64,000 nt of DNA from Solilutibacter silvestris (GCF_002895945.1 NZ_NPZB01000002.1:434001-498000), one strand, 5' to 3'; counted from the first letter of the stretch, positions 44,522-54,779 are shown. A program made the numbers and translations. The notes: generated by a model from the sequence alone, not told the origin.

Positions 44522-47155
44522 ATGAAGACCACCGCCGACATCCGCCGCGATTTTCTCGAATTCTTCGCCTCCAAGGGCCACACCATCGTGCCCTCGGCGC
44601 CGCTGGTGCCCGCCAACGATCCCACCCTGCTGTTCACCAACTCCGGGATGGTGCAGTTCAAGGACGTGTTCCTCGGTGCGGAAAAGCGCAGCTATACGCG
44701 TTGCGCCGACGTGCAGCGCTGCCTGCGCGCGGGCGGCAAGCACAACGATCTCGACGCCGTCGGCTACACCGCGCGCCACCACACTTTCTTCGAGATGCTC
44801 GGCAACTGGTCGTTCGGCGACTACTTCAAGAAGGAAGCCATCGAGTGGGCATGGGAACTCCTGACCAAGGTCTGGGGCCTGCCGGCCGAGCGCCTGCTGG
44901 TCACCGTCTATCAAAACGACGATGAAGCCTTCGGCATCTGGCGCGACGTGATCGGCCTGCCGGAGTCGCGTATCGTCCGCATCGGCGACAACAAGGGCGC
45001 GCCGTACGCCTCCGACAATTTCTGGCAGATGGCCGACACCGGCCCTTGCGGTCCCTGCACCGAGATTTTCTACGATCACGGCGAGCACATCGCCGGTGGC
45101 CCGCCGGGATCGCCCGATGAGGACGGCGATCGTTTCATCGAAATCTGGAACTTGGTGTTCATGCAGTTCGATCGCCAGCCCGACGGCACGCTGGTAACGC
45201 TGCCGGCGCCCTGCGTCGATACCGGGATGGGTCTCGAACGCTTGACGGCCGTACTCCAGCACGTCCACAGCAATTACGAAATCGACCTGTTCCAGGCGTT
45301 GATCAAGCACGCCGCCGAACTCACCGGCACCGCGGATCTCGACAACAAATCGCTGCGCGTCATCGCCGATCACATCCGCGCATCCAGCTTCCTGATCGCC
45401 GATGGCGTGTTGCCATCGAACGAAGGGCGCGGCTACGTACTGCGCCGGATCATCCGCCGGGCATTGCGCCATGGCTGGATGCTGGGCATGCGCGAGTCGT
45501 TCTTCTACAAACTGGTGCCAACGCTCGATGCCTTGATGGGCGAGGCCTATCCGGTGCTGCGCGACAACGTTTCGACGATCGAACGCGCCTTGCGCGCCGA
45601 GGAAGAACGCTTCGCCGAGACACTCGATTCCGGCATGCGCATCTTCGGCGATGTCGCCGGACGCGCCGAGGGCACGATTCGCGGCGAGGACGCCTTCCGC
45701 CTCTACGACACCTACGGCTTCCCGCTCGATCTCACCCAGGACATGGCGCGCGAACGCGGCATGTCGGTCGACGTCGATGGCTTCAATGTCGCGATGACGC
45801 AGCAGAAGGAAACCGCGCGTGCGGCTGGCAAGTTCGGTGGCGGACTGGTGTTGCCGGCGGAACTGGCCTCGCAACTCGCGCCGACGGTGTTCCTCGGCTA
45901 CGACCAGCTCGATGGCGATGCGCTGCAGGTTGTCGGCTTGCTGCAGGAGGGCAAGCCGGTCGATCGCGCAGTGCCGGGCGACGTCGTGGTCATCCTCGAT
46001 CGCACGCCGTTCTATGCGGAATCCGGCGGCCAGGTCGGCGATACCGGAACGCTGTCCACTGCGAACGCGAACATGACGGTGATGGAGACGCGCAAACTCG
46101 CCGGCCAGTTCCATGCGCATGTCGGCAGCTTGAAGTCGGGTGAACTGAAACTCGGCGATCGCCTGCGCGGACAAGTCGATATCGGACGTCGTACCTCGAC
46201 CGTGCTCAACCACACCGCGACGCATCTGTTGCACGCGGCGTTGCGGCAAGTGCTGGGCACGCATGTCCAGCAGAAGGGTTCGCTGGTCGCGCCGGATCGC
46301 CTGCGCTTCGATTTCTCGCATTTCCAGCCGCTCACCGCCGATGAACTTGCGGAGATCGAGCGCCGCGTCAATGTCGAGGTGCGCGCCAACCACGAAGGTG
46401 AAACGCACCAGATGGCGATGCAGGACGCGCTCGATTTCGGGGCGATGGCGCTGTTTGGCGAGAAATACGGCGACAACGTCCGCGTGCTCAAGTTCGGTGA
46501 CGGCTCGATCGAACTGTGCGGTGGCACGCATGTGCGACGCACCGGCGATATCGGCCTGTTCAAGATCGTGTCGGAAGGCGGCGTCTCTGCCGGCGTGCGT
46601 CGCATTGAAGCGGTCACGGGGCAGGGCGCGCTCGATCATGTCGCTGAAGAAGAACATCGCCTTGCCGAAGCCGCGCAACTGTTGGGCGGAACCGCCGGCG
46701 ATGTCGCCGACAAGATCCGGGTGCTGATGGATCGCCAACGCAAGGCCGAGCGCGAACTGGAATCGCTCAAGGCCAAGGCCGCGTCCGGTGCGGCCGGCGA
46801 TCTCGCCGCGCAGGCGGTCGCCATCCCCGGCGGCAAACTGCTGGCGGTGCGTGTCGAAGGCTTCGATGCCAAGGCGTTGCGCGATGCCGTCGATCATCTC
46901 AAGCAACAGTTGGGTGATGCCGCGATCCTGCTTGCCGGTGCCGACGGGCAGGGCAAGGTCGCGTTGATCGCAGGTGTCAGCGGTGGCCTGCAGGGTCGCA
47001 TCAAGGCGGGCGATCTGTTGTCGCAGGTCGCGAAGCAGATCAGTGGCCGTGGTGGTGGTCGTCCGGACATGGCGCAGGGCGGTGGCGATGATGTCCCGGG
47101 CTTGCCGGCAATCCTCGGAAGTCTCGCCGAATGGGCTGCTCTGAAGGCGACCTGA
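44522..47155 (+). CDS. alaS: Alanyl-tRNA synthetase
   Basis: The 877-residue enzyme charges tRNA-Ala. The class II core opens with [17 protein letters not shown] and has [11 protein letters not shown] (motif 1) and [20 protein letters not shown], split here by its turn (motif 2). The editing domain has the zinc ligands HTATHLLH and CGGTH. The C-terminal domain ends in the Gly-rich [17 protein letters not shown]. The start MKTTADI is the family start. Confidence 0.97.
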   Translation: MKTTADIRRDFLEFFASKGHTIVPSAPLVPANDPTLLFTNSGMVQFKDVFLGAEKRSYTRCADVQRCLRAGGKHNDLDAVGYTARHHTFFEMLGNWSFGDYFKKEAIEWAWELLTKVWGLPAERLLVTVYQNDDEAFGIWRDVIGLPESRIVRIGDNKGAPYASDNFWQMADTGPCGPCTEIFYDHGEHIAGGPPGSPDEDGDRFIEIWNLVFMQFDRQPDGTLVTLPAPCVDTGMGLERLTAVLQHVHSNYEIDLFQALIKHAAELTGTADLDNKSLRVIADHIRASSFLIADGVLPSNEGRGYVLRRIIRRALRHGWMLGMRESFFYKLVPTLDALMGEAYPVLRDNVSTIERALRAEEERFAETLDSGMRIFGDVAGRAEGTIRGEDAFRLYDTYGFPLDLTQDMARERGMSVDVDGFNVAMTQQKETARAAGKFGGGLVLPAELASQLAPTVFLGYDQLDGDALQVVGLLQEGKPVDRAVPGDVVVILDRTPFYAESGGQVGDTGTLSTANANMTVMETRKLAGQFHAHVGSLKSGELKLGDRLRGQVDIGRRTSTVLNHTATHLLHAALRQVLGTHVQQKGSLVAPDRLRFDFSHFQPLTADELAEIERRVNVEVRANHEGETHQMAMQDALDFGAMALFGEKYGDNVRVLKFGDGSIELCGGTHVRRTGDIGLFKIVSEGGVSAGVRRIEAVTGQGALDHVAEEEHRLAEAAQLLGGTAGDVADKIRVLMDRQRKAERELESLKAKAASGAAGDLAAQAVAIPGGKLLAVRVEGFDAKALRDAVDHLKQQLGDAAILLAGADGQGKVALIAGVSGGLQGRIKAGDLLSQVAKQISGRGGGRPDMAQGGGDDVPGLPAILGSLAEWAALKAT

Positions 47156-47241
47156 AGCTCGACCGGCAATTCAGTACCGACAAAAAGCAAATCTGCGGGG
47201 GATTTGCCAAATGGGGGCTGATTTGCCGCGAGTTATGTGAT

Positions 47242-47247
47242 TAGAAT
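47242..47247 (+). promoter_or_regulatory. -10 element candidate for csrA
   Basis: TAGAAT, preceded by TGAT, lies in the 159-bp alaS-csrA gap, 67 bases before the csrA start. No good -35 is seen. The ribosome site ATTGGAGAG near 47300 carries a GGA of the kind CsrA itself binds, so autorepression is possible. Confidence 0.3.
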
Positions 47248-47314
47248 GTGCACATTGCTGAATCCCTAAGACTCAGCCGGTACCCCCCGACCGAATGATT
47301 GGAGAGTTGTCTCG

Positions 47315-47506
47315 ATGTTGATTTTGACCCGCCGCGTCGGGGAAACCCTGATGATTGGAGACTCGGTGACCGTGACGGTCCTGGGCGTCAAGGGAAATCA
47401 GGTGCGAATTGGCATCACGGCGCCGAAAGACGTCGCGGTGCATCGCGAAGAGATCTACCAGAAGATCCAGAAGGACGACGACGCGCCTGTCGAACAGGAC
47501 GCGTAA
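47315..47506 (+). CDS. csrA: Carbon storage regulator CsrA
   Basis: The 63-residue protein begins [16 protein letters not shown] and has the core [14 protein letters not shown] with the RNA-binding VHREEIY. CsrA (RsmA) dimers bind GGA motifs in leaders and control motility, biofilm and virulence genes. The position after alaS is standard for Gammaproteobacteria. Confidence 0.97.
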   Translation: MLILTRRVGETLMIGDSVTVTVLGVKGNQVRIGITAPKDVAVHREEIYQKIQKDDDAPVEQDA

Positions 47507-47591
47507 TCCGAGCGGATTTGCCTGCGTGGTTTACGTGCAGCGCCGCCGCCGGTATCCTTGTCGTCCGGCGAATTGATTCGCCGGCGGTTCC

Positions 47592-47684
47592 GGAGAGTTG
47601 CCCGAGAGGCCGAAGGGGCTCCCCTGCTAAGGGAGTATGGGGTCAAAAGCTCCATCGAGGGTTCGAATCCCTCACTCTCCGCCA
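47592..47684 (+). tRNA. tRNA-Ser (anticodon GCU)
   Basis: A 93-nt tRNA with acceptor stem GGAGAGT / ACTCTCC, discriminator G and an encoded CCA. The anticodon stem CTCCC / GGGAG encloses loop CTGCTAA with anticodon GCT, which reads AGC/AGU. The long variable arm typical of class II tRNA-Ser is present, and the T loop is TTCGAAT. Confidence 0.96.
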
Positions 47685-47722
47685 GTTCCGCTAACATCAG
47701 TCTTTGTCCGGAAGGATTCGGA

Positions 47723-48520
47723 ATGACGACTGATCCGTTCGCGCAGTTCAAGGCCGTCCAGCGCGAGGCTTGGGCGATCTTCGCCCCGACTGCCGCTTTC
47801 ACCACCCCATGTGCCGCCGCGCTCGTCGACTTCGCCGGAATCAACCGCGGCGAGTCCGTACTCGATGTCGGCTGCGGGACTGGCGTGGTCGCGATCACCG
47901 CGGCCTGTGCCGGTGCGCACGTGAAAGGGCTTGATCTGTCGCCTGCGCTGCTGGAATTCGCGCGCCACAACGCATCGTTGCTCGATGGCGAAATCGAATT
48001 CATCGAGGGTGATGCCGAAGCATTGCCGTATCCCGATGCCGCGTTCGATGTCGTGCTCAGCCAGTTCGGACACATGTTCGCGCCGCGACCGGATGTCACC
48101 ATCGCGGAAATGCTGCGCGTGTTGAAGCCGGGCGGGCGCATCGCGTTCTCGACCTGGCCGCCGGAACTGATTGTCGGCAGGGTATTCGCACTGGTGGGTC
48201 GTTACCTGCCGCCACCGCCGGGTGCCGCGCCTCCGCCGCAGTGGGGCAGCCCCGACATCATCCGCGAACGCCTCGGCGATGCCGTCATCGACATCGAGTT
48301 CCAGCGCGACGAAATGCGTTTCCCCACGCTGAGTCCACGCCACTATGTCGCGACGATGGAGCAGACCATCGGGCCGGTGGCCAAGGTCGTGGCGACGCTG
48401 TCCGACGATCCCGCGCGTCTTGTGCAATTCCGCCGCGAATTGCAGGAACTGGCGACGCAGTCTTTTGCCCACAACATCATCTGCCAACCGTTCCTGATGA
48501 CGCGCGCGGTCAAGCGCTGA
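47723..48520 (+). CDS. Class I SAM-dependent methyltransferase
   Basis: The 265-residue cytoplasmic protein is a Methyltransf_11-type enzyme with motif I VLDVGCGTGVVAI, the acidic end GLDLSPALLE, motif II DAAFDVVLSQFGHMF and motif III LRVLKPGGRIAFSTW. The ATG at 47723 follows a GGA-rich ribosome site. The frame before it runs through the tRNA and is not coding. The substrate is unknown; relatives act on small molecules such as quinone or sterol-like acceptors. Confidence 0.85.
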   Translation: MTTDPFAQFKAVQREAWAIFAPTAAFTTPCAAALVDFAGINRGESVLDVGCGTGVVAITAACAGAHVKGLDLSPALLEFARHNASLLDGEIEFIEGDAEALPYPDAAFDVVLSQFGHMFAPRPDVTIAEMLRVLKPGGRIAFSTWPPELIVGRVFALVGRYLPPPPGAAPPPQWGSPDIIRERLGDAVIDIEFQRDEMRFPTLSPRHYVATMEQTIGPVAKVVATLSDDPARLVQFRRELQELATQSFAHNIICQPFLMTRAVKR

Positions 48521-48529
48521 CGCCCAGCC

Positions 48530-49894
48530 TCACTTCGGCATGACGTGCTGCAACGCCAGCATGATGTCGATGAAGTCGCGTTGCGCGTCGGCGCGCAGCG
48601 GTTCCAGCGGTGTCACCGAGACGCCATCGAGCGGGTAGGACTGCGGCTTGCCGTTGGCATCGCTGATGCGCACGCCCGGCGTGTCGTGGATGACGAAGGT
48701 GCGCCCATCGAGATGGCCGATCACCATCATCACGTGCCCGGGAATGAAGATCAGGTCGCCGACTTGTGCTTGCGCCAGCGCGGCCAAGCGTTGCGCGCGG
48801 GTGGAATGTCCGTCGAACCGCTGCGTCTGCAGCACCGGCGAATCGCGCTGGTCGCCGGTGTTGCGCGCCAGTTGCACGCCGACGCTGCGATAGACGTCGG
48901 AAACGAAGCCACTGCAATCGCGGGTGCCATCGGCATGGCCCCAACCATAGGGCTCGCCGAGCAGGCGGAAGGCCTGCGTGAGCAGGTTGCGCTCGCTGTA
49001 GGGCAGTGCACCGTTGACGCTGCTGCCCGTGGGAAGCGTTACCGTGCGCTGCGCCAAGCCGCCATCGTTGCCGCGCACCGGCAGTATCGCCTTGCCATTG
49101 GCGTCGAGCGCGACGGGCGTGCTCATGTCGAGCTGGCGACCGTCGACAACCAGATTCGGCGCGATCACTCGCTGTGTGGCATCGCGCGCGAACGCCAGCA
49201 CTTCAGCGCGTGAGGCATAGGCCAGCGGTTCGCGACGCATCCACGCCTTGTAGGTCGGGCTGACGACGAACAGCCATTCGCCATCGCGGCTGGCGTGCAG
49301 CACCGCGACCGGCGTGCCGGGGAACAGCGCGCTTTCCTGGAAACGATCGATGCGTTCGCGGATGCCTTGCGCATTGCGGAAGACGCGGGTGTCGGTGGGG
49401 AAAGTGCGCAGGTCGGCGCGACGGGTGACGATCGCCCAACGCGTCTTCACCTGTGCGGGAATGTTGTCGAGTGCGCGATCGGCCATCCAGCCGTCAATCT
49501 GCGCGGACGTGATCGCGTTGCCGTTCTTTGCCAGCAATGCGGACGGACGTTTGGCCAGCTGTTCGATCAGTGCGCGAATGCGCGTGCCATCGAGTGTGTC
49601 CGGAAATGCGTCGAGGCGATTGAAGGTGGGATCACGCTGGAATTGTTCGGCGTCGAGCGCAGCGACCTGTGCGACATCGAGGCGGATGCGGTCGGCGGCC
49701 GCACTGCGTGCGAGCCAGTAATCGGCGTGCAGTTGTTCCGGCGCGATGCCAGGCACCTGCAAGCCCGCGCTGCCGTTGCGGGGCGCGGTGGCAGCAACGG
49801 CTTGCGACACTGCTGGCGTCGGTGCGGGCGCGGGTGTCGCATAGGCGACCAGCATCGCCGCGAACAATCCAGCGATGAGGTGGCGATTACGCAT
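48530..49894 (-). CDS. Exported SH3 - NlpC/P60 peptidoglycan hydrolase-like protein
   Basis: The 454-residue protein has a signal peptide (LIAGLFAAMLVAYATPAPAP). SH3-type domains occupy about residues 150-290 (RWAIVTRRADLRTFPTDTRV and GEWLFVVSPTYKAWM), and the C-terminal NlpC/P60 domain has the catalytic Cys327 in DCSGFVSDVY and the His in GHVMMVIGHLDG. It probably cuts stem peptides between D-Glu and the diamino acid. The start overlaps the rnd stop by eight bases. Confidence 0.88.
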   Translation of the reverse strand: MRNRHLIAGLFAAMLVAYATPAPAPTPAVSQAVAATAPRNGSAGLQVPGIAPEQLHADYWLARSAAADRIRLDVAQVAALDAEQFQRDPTFNRLDAFPDTLDGTRIRALIEQLAKRPSALLAKNGNAITSAQIDGWMADRALDNIPAQVKTRWAIVTRRADLRTFPTDTRVFRNAQGIRERIDRFQESALFPGTPVAVLHASRDGEWLFVVSPTYKAWMRREPLAYASRAEVLAFARDATQRVIAPNLVVDGRQLDMSTPVALDANGKAILPVRGNDGGLAQRTVTLPTGSSVNGALPYSERNLLTQAFRLLGEPYGWGHADGTRDCSGFVSDVYRSVGVQLARNTGDQRDSPVLQTQRFDGHSTRAQRLAALAQAQVGDLIFIPGHVMMVIGHLDGRTFVIHDTPGVRISDANGKPQSYPLDGVSVTPLEPLRADAQRDFIDIMLALQHVMPK

Positions 49895-51008
49895 CGGCCG
49901 CCTCGGTCGGCGTGTGTCGCTCGTCTAGCAGGGCGTCGAGTTCGCGACGACGCCACGCGCTGACCGTTTCCGGCCAATCGCCGTTGTCCTGCCACGCCTG
50001 CAGGATGCGCCGTGATGCCAGCACGCCATCGGGCAAGCCGAGTTCAGCGCTGCGTTTCGCCACAGCAGCTTGCAGCGACTGCAGTTGGCGACGGTCGCGA
50101 TCGCGATCGTCGATCACCAATGGCATCTCGGCCTCGTCCGCGACGGGCGCGTCCAGTGCCTCCGCGATGACGGCAGCCAGCGATTGCGGCGCTTGCGGCG
50201 TGCGCGCCAGCACGTTCGCGATGGTTGTGCGGTCGACCGGATCGATGCGCGCGAGTTCGATCGCCAGTTCCGGCGCGATCACCCAGTTGCGCGGCAGGTC
50301 GCGTTCCACTGCGCGCTGGTCGCGCCACCGCAGCAGGCGCAGCAAGCGCGTTTGCGCGGGACGTTCCAGCACCTGCGCGGCGCGCACGCCAAGATGCGGC
50401 CAGCGCTCGGGGCGATGTTCGCGCGCGAGTTCCACTGCCAGCGCGCAATCCTGCCGCAGCCAATCGTCGCGACCGAGTTCCTGCAGGCGTGCATCCAGCG
50501 CGTCATGCAACGCGAACAGATGACGCACATCGTCGGCGGCGTATTCGTGCTGGGCGGGAGTGAGAGGACGTTGCAGCCAGTCGGTGCGGGTTTCTCCCTT
50601 GGCCAGTTCCACGCCGGTGATGTCACGCACCAGCGCCTGGTAGCCGAGCCCCGCGCCCTTGCCAGCGAGCGCCGCTGCGGTCTGGGTGTCGAACAACGGT
50701 GATGGCAGCGATCCGCAGGCCTGGCGCAACGCGATCAGGTCTTCGCCGGCACTGTGCATGATCTTGAGGATCGAGTCATCGTCCAGCCAGTCGCGCAATG
50801 CTTCGGGAATGCCGGGCACGCGCGGATCGACCAGCAGGATGTGTTCCGACGTGGCGATCTGCACCAGTGCCAGCACCGGCCAATAGGTGCGTTCGCGGAT
50901 GAATTCGGTGTCGAGGCCGATGCGCGGGCCGGCGTTGGCGCGGTATCCGCGCAGGACCACGGGATCCCGGATCCATTCCGCAGTCTGTTGGGGTGTTGCA
51001 TCGATCAT
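49887..51008 (-). CDS. rnd: Ribonuclease D
   Basis: The 373-residue 3'-5' exonuclease trims tRNA precursors. The DEDD catalytic set begins with D33 and E35 (GLDTEFIRERTYWPVLALVQ, in two turns); HSAGEDL and YAADDVRHLFALHDAL give the others. One HRDC domain follows. The start MIDATPQQT lies 36 bases from the divergent lipoprotein gene. Confidence 0.95.
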   Translation of the reverse strand: MIDATPQQTAEWIRDPVVLRGYRANAGPRIGLDTEFIRERTYWPVLALVQIATSEHILLVDPRVPGIPEALRDWLDDDSILKIMHSAGEDLIALRQACGSLPSPLFDTQTAAALAGKGAGLGYQALVRDITGVELAKGETRTDWLQRPLTPAQHEYAADDVRHLFALHDALDARLQELGRDDWLRQDCALAVELAREHRPERWPHLGVRAAQVLERPAQTRLLRLLRWRDQRAVERDLPRNWVIAPELAIELARIDPVDRTTIANVLARTPQAPQSLAAVIAEALDAPVADEAEMPLVIDDRDRDRRQLQSLQAAVAKRSAELGLPDGVLASRRILQAWQDNGDWPETVSAWRRRELDALLDERHTPTEAADA

Positions 51009-51044
51009 TGCGCGACAATAGCCGAAATGCGGCACGAGGCGCGA

Positions 51045-52904
51045 ATGCGGCGGATGAAGGGCATGACGGGACGGTCGATGGCGCTGCTGGTCGTGGCGGC
51101 GCTGGCTGCCTGTACGCGCGGCCCGTCGTCGCCTGATGCGGATTCCGCCGAGGCATTGCGGCGCGGCATCGTCACCATCGGCGCGGATGAACATTCACGT
51201 TACGGCTTGAACTGGACGCCGCCGCTCGCGCAGGTCGATGCGAATGGCGTGCCGGTTGCCCTGCGCGACGCGCAACGTCAGCTGCAACGCGGACATCTCT
51301 ATCAGGATGCCGATTCGACGCTGCCGCTGCTGTTCGCGGTATTGCGGATCGATCCCGCCAACACCACGGCGCTGGAATTGCGCCAGCGCGTGCTTCGCCA
51401 GTTGATCGCGCGTGGCGATGCCGCGATCCGCGACAATGCCGCCGACTGGCCGGGCGCCGCCGCCGAAGCACACCGGATCGCCGCCGTCTTGCGGGTCGCG
51501 AACGCCAACGATTCCGATGTCCAGCATTACCTGGGCAGGCTCGATGCGTCCGACGGACTCGATGCCTTGCTGCTGCTCGGGCAGCGCGATCTGGAGGATG
51601 GACGATTGGGTGAAACCGGCGTCGGTGCGCGCATCGACTTCGGCGAAGTGTTGCGCAGCCGGCCTGGCGATGCGCGCGCGATCGCCGGCTTGCAACGCAC
51701 GCAGGACGCGATGATCGCGCAGGCGCAGGTCGCCGCCGATGCTCGTGATTACGCCGGCGTGCTGAGATGGATGCAACATGCGCAGGCGGTCACTGCCGAC
51801 CCGCGCGTGGTCGCAGCGGCTTGGCGACGCATCGAACGGCAACGCATCGGCCAGGTGCAATCGATGTACGGGGACGCGCGCATCCATCTGCAGGATCCGT
51901 CGCAACGCGGTGCGCTCGATGCCGCGCGCGCGCTGCTGCTGGAAATGCGCCGGATCGCGGTGACGGATGATGGATCGGTGGCCGATCTCGCGCGTCGTAT
52001 TGCCCTTGCGACGCAATACGGGCAGTTCGTGCCGGGCCAGCAATTCAGCGAGTCGTTGCGCGCCGGCGGTGCCGCACCGCCGATGCGGGTGGTGCCGGCA
52101 GGACAGTTCATGATGGGCGCCGATCCACGCGAACCGGGGCCGAGCAAGGCGGAGTCGCCCTCGCACCTGGTGACGTTCGCGCGCGGCTTCGCGTTGGGTG
52201 CGACCGAAGTGACGGTGGCCGATTACGCGCGCTTCGTCGTCGCCACGGGCTATCTCACGCGCGCCGATCGCCGCGGCAATTCCATCGTCTACGACGAACG
52301 CAGCGGCAATTTCGCCCGCCGCAGCGGCGTGAGTTGGCGCGACGATTACGCCGGGCAACCCGCGCGTGGCGACTTGCCGGTGTTGCATCTGGATGTGCGC
52401 GATGCCGAAGCCTATGTCGAATGGCTGCGCACGCAGACCGGACGTGCCTACCATCTGCCGACCGAAGCCGAGTTCGAATACGCCTTGCGTGCCGGCGGGG
52501 AAGGGCGGTACCCATGGGGCGATGGTGCGCCGCCAGTGGGCGCGGGCAACCTCACCGGCGCACGCGACGTCTCGCCGAGCGGGCATCACTGGGCCAATGC
52601 CTTCCGTGATTACGGGGACGGATACTGGGGCCCGGCACCGGTCGGGCGTGATGCCGCGAATGCATTCGGTCTTCACGACCTTGCCGGCAATGTCAGCGAG
52701 TGGGTCGCCGATTGCTGGCACCAGGGGTATCATCGCGCGCCGTCCGATGGCGTGGCGTGGTTCAACCCGGGTTGCCGCAGTCGCGTGGTGCGGGGTGGAT
52801 CATGGGCGGGGGCGCCGGATCAGGTACGCTCCGCATGGCGCGTCGCCCAGACCGGCGATACCACCAATGCGCGCACCGGCTTCCGCGTGGCGCGTGATCT
52901 TTGA
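51045..52904 (+). CDS. Lipoprotein with C-terminal FGE/SUMF1-like domain
   Basis: The 619-residue protein has a lipobox (VVAALAAC) after a basic start. Residues 40-340 are helical, Ala/Arg rich and TPR-like. Residues 350-619 are an FGE-sulfatase type domain (MRVVPAGQFMMGADPREPGPS, then YHLPTEAEFEYALRAGG, YPWGDG, DLAGNVSEWVADCWHQGY and SRVVRGGSW). The Cys pair of true formylglycine-generating enzymes is missing after RGGSW, so it is probably a binding version. GAGG five bases before the ATG at 51045 supports this start over 51027. Confidence 0.83.
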   Translation: MRRMKGMTGRSMALLVVAALAACTRGPSSPDADSAEALRRGIVTIGADEHSRYGLNWTPPLAQVDANGVPVALRDAQRQLQRGHLYQDADSTLPLLFAVLRIDPANTTALELRQRVLRQLIARGDAAIRDNAADWPGAAAEAHRIAAVLRVANANDSDVQHYLGRLDASDGLDALLLLGQRDLEDGRLGETGVGARIDFGEVLRSRPGDARAIAGLQRTQDAMIAQAQVAADARDYAGVLRWMQHAQAVTADPRVVAAAWRRIERQRIGQVQSMYGDARIHLQDPSQRGALDAARALLLEMRRIAVTDDGSVADLARRIALATQYGQFVPGQQFSESLRAGGAAPPMRVVPAGQFMMGADPREPGPSKAESPSHLVTFARGFALGATEVTVADYARFVVATGYLTRADRRGNSIVYDERSGNFARRSGVSWRDDYAGQPARGDLPVLHLDVRDAEAYVEWLRTQTGRAYHLPTEAEFEYALRAGGEGRYPWGDGAPPVGAGNLTGARDVSPSGHHWANAFRDYGDGYWGPAPVGRDAANAFGLHDLAGNVSEWVADCWHQGYHRAPSDGVAWFNPGCRSRVVRGGSWAGAPDQVRSAWRVAQTGDTTNARTGFRVARDL

Positions 52905-52924
52905 GGATTCCAGGAGAACCATCC

Positions 52925-53836
52925 ATGCAGAACGATCCCGACAGCCAGTATCCGCAGCGACGCGGATTCGGATTCAGCCCGCGACTGATCATCGTGCTGT
53001 TGATCGCGCTGTATGGCGCATACAAATGGTTCTCCTCGGCGCAGATCCAGCCCGAGACCGGCGAGAAGGTCCACATCGACGCCAGCATCACCCCGCAGCA
53101 GGAATCGGCGATGGGCCTGCAGGCCTATCAGGAAGTGATGCAGAAGGAACAACCGGTCGATCCCAACTCGCAGCTTGCACAGCAGGTGCGCCAGGTGGCG
53201 GAGCGTCTGATCAAGGTGATTCCCGCGGTGGAAGACCAGTTGGCGAAGGAACACGGCGGCACCTCGCAACATGTCGAGCAAGGCTTCAGTTGGGATGTCA
53301 ACCTGCTGAAGTCGGATGAAGTGAACGCGTTCTGCCTGCCCGGCGGCAAGATCGCGGTCTACACCGGCCTGATCCCGGTGGCACAGAACGCCGATGCGAT
53401 CGCGGTGGTGCTCGGCCACGAGATCACCCACGCGCTGTTGCGCCATGGTGCGCAACGCATGACGCGGGAGAACCTGGAGAAGCTGGCGTCGACAGCCGCT
53501 GCCGTCAGTGGCGTTGATCCCAACCTGCAGAACGCGGTGTTTTCGGCCTATGGCGTCACTTCGCAATTGCCGTATGCGCGCAAGCAGGAGACCCAGGCGG
53601 ACGAAATGGGCCTGATGCTGGCGGCGGCGGCTTGTTTCGATCCGCAGCAGGCAATCCCGCTGTGGCAGCGCATGGCGCAGGGCGAGCAAGGGCACGCTCC
53701 GCCGGAATACGCATCCACCCACCCGAGCGCGGGCACGCGCATCGCCGACCTGCAACGGTTGATGCCGAAGGCGATGCAGTATCGCGCAGCGTTCTGCGGC
53801 GGCAACAACGGTGGCGCCAGCGTTTCGACGCAGTAA
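52925..53836 (+). CDS. Membrane-anchored M48-family metalloprotease
   Basis: The 303-residue protein has an N-terminal membrane segment (residues 21-35) and the gluzincin zinc site HEITH at residues 165-169, with the third ligand in the QETQADEMGL helix. The PGGKIAVYTGLIP strand before it is typical of the BepA/LoiP/YcaL type of periplasmic M48 proteases, which degrade misfolded outer-membrane proteins. AGGAG precedes the ATG. It lies 20 bases after the FGE-like lipoprotein gene in the same direction. Confidence 0.9.
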   Translation: MQNDPDSQYPQRRGFGFSPRLIIVLLIALYGAYKWFSSAQIQPETGEKVHIDASITPQQESAMGLQAYQEVMQKEQPVDPNSQLAQQVRQVAERLIKVIPAVEDQLAKEHGGTSQHVEQGFSWDVNLLKSDEVNAFCLPGGKIAVYTGLIPVAQNADAIAVVLGHEITHALLRHGAQRMTRENLEKLASTAAAVSGVDPNLQNAVFSAYGVTSQLPYARKQETQADEMGLMLAAAACFDPQQAIPLWQRMAQGEQGHAPPEYASTHPSAGTRIADLQRLMPKAMQYRAAFCGGNNGGASVSTQ

Positions 53837-53843
53837 GGCGCGA

Positions 53844-54209
53844 TCAGCGCGACGTTGCCAGTCGTCGCAGCGTCGGCACCAGCGTTTCCAGTCGGTTCTT
53901 GTCGACCAGCGCCGCTGCGCGCGGCACCACCTCTTGCAGCAGCGGATCGAGATCGGGCGAGCCGACGCAGAACACCAGTGGTACGCCAGGCCACGCGCCA
54001 GCGATGAGTTGGAAGGTTTCCGAGCCGTGCAGGCCCGGCAGGCGCGAGTCGATCAGTGCCAGATCGGCAGGTGGGTTCTTCAGCGCCAGTGCCAGCGTGT
54101 GACGACTGTTGGCCCAGTCGAATTGCAACGACGGCCATTCGCCCAGCAATTCCAGCCGGATCAGTTCGGCATCGCTGTCCATGTCCTCGACCAGGAGGAT
54201 GCGCATCAT
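53844..54209 (-). CDS. Single-domain response regulator (divergent receiver)
   Basis: The 121-residue protein is a receiver domain: acidic pair in LLVEDMDSDAELI, phospho-acceptor Asp in LALIDSRLPGLHG and Lys in LVDKNRLE. The switch Thr position is changed (FCVGSPD), so signalling may be unusual. There is no output domain and no kinase beside it. It follows a second receiver gene by 10 bases. Confidence 0.85.
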   Translation of the reverse strand: MMRILLVEDMDSDAELIRLELLGEWPSLQFDWANSRHTLALALKNPPADLALIDSRLPGLHGSETFQLIAGAWPGVPLVFCVGSPDLDPLLQEVVPRAAALVDKNRLETLVPTLRRLATSR

Positions 54210-54219
54210 TCGGGGAAGG

Positions 54220-54657
54220 TCAGTTGTCGGATGTGCGGTCGAGCGTACCCCAGAGCTTGCCGATGGTGGCGACTGTATCGAAATAGCGGTCGAGATCGTG
54301 CGGCTTGACCACGTAGGCATTTGCGCCGAGACCGCGGTGGCGCGCCAGTTCGACTTCCTCCTGCGACGACGACAGGATCACGATCGGCAGGTTGCGAAAC
54401 CCGTCTTCGGCACGCAAGCTCTGCAGCACTTCGAGACCATCCATGCGCGGCATGTTGATGTCGAGCAGCACCAGCGCGGGATCACCGGCGGCGCGGTGGT
54501 CGAAACGACCGCTGCGATGCAGGTAGTCGAGCGCCTCGACACCGTCGCGGACGTGGATCACGGGATTGGCGATGTGTGCTTCCTGCAGCGCGCCGATGGT
54601 CATTTCGGCGTCGGCATCGGTATCTTCGGCCAGGAGAATGGCGCGAACCGGGTCCAT
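54220..54657 (-). CDS. Single-domain response regulator (Rcp1-like)
   Basis: The 145-residue receiver has the acidic pair in LLAEDTDADAEMT, the Asp in LVLLDINMPRMDGLEVLQ, Ser/Thr in VILSSSQEE and Lys in YVVKPHDLDRY. The long loop with DYLHRSGRFDHRAAGDPAL is typical of Rcp1-type regulators that pair with phytochrome or other hybrid kinases. It is cotranscribed with the divergent receiver downstream. Confidence 0.9.
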   Translation of the reverse strand: MDPVRAILLAEDTDADAEMTIGALQEAHIANPVIHVRDGVEALDYLHRSGRFDHRAAGDPALVLLDINMPRMDGLEVLQSLRAEDGFRNLPIVILSSSQEEVELARHRGLGANAYVVKPHDLDRYFDTVATIGKLWGTLDRTSDN

Positions 54658-54779
54658 GATTCGATCCTGTGACGGGACGTGCCCCGATTATCCGCAGGCG
54701 ATGCGAAGGTGAGGCGAAGATCGCCGCTTCGCCGATGCCTCCGTTACCATGAATGGAATTCCCCGCGTGTGATGCGTTC

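Noticed and set aside
47558-47722. In-frame extension of the methyltransferase upstream of 47723
   Set aside because: It runs through the tRNA-Ser gene, and the ATG at 47723 has its own ribosome site and a typical start.
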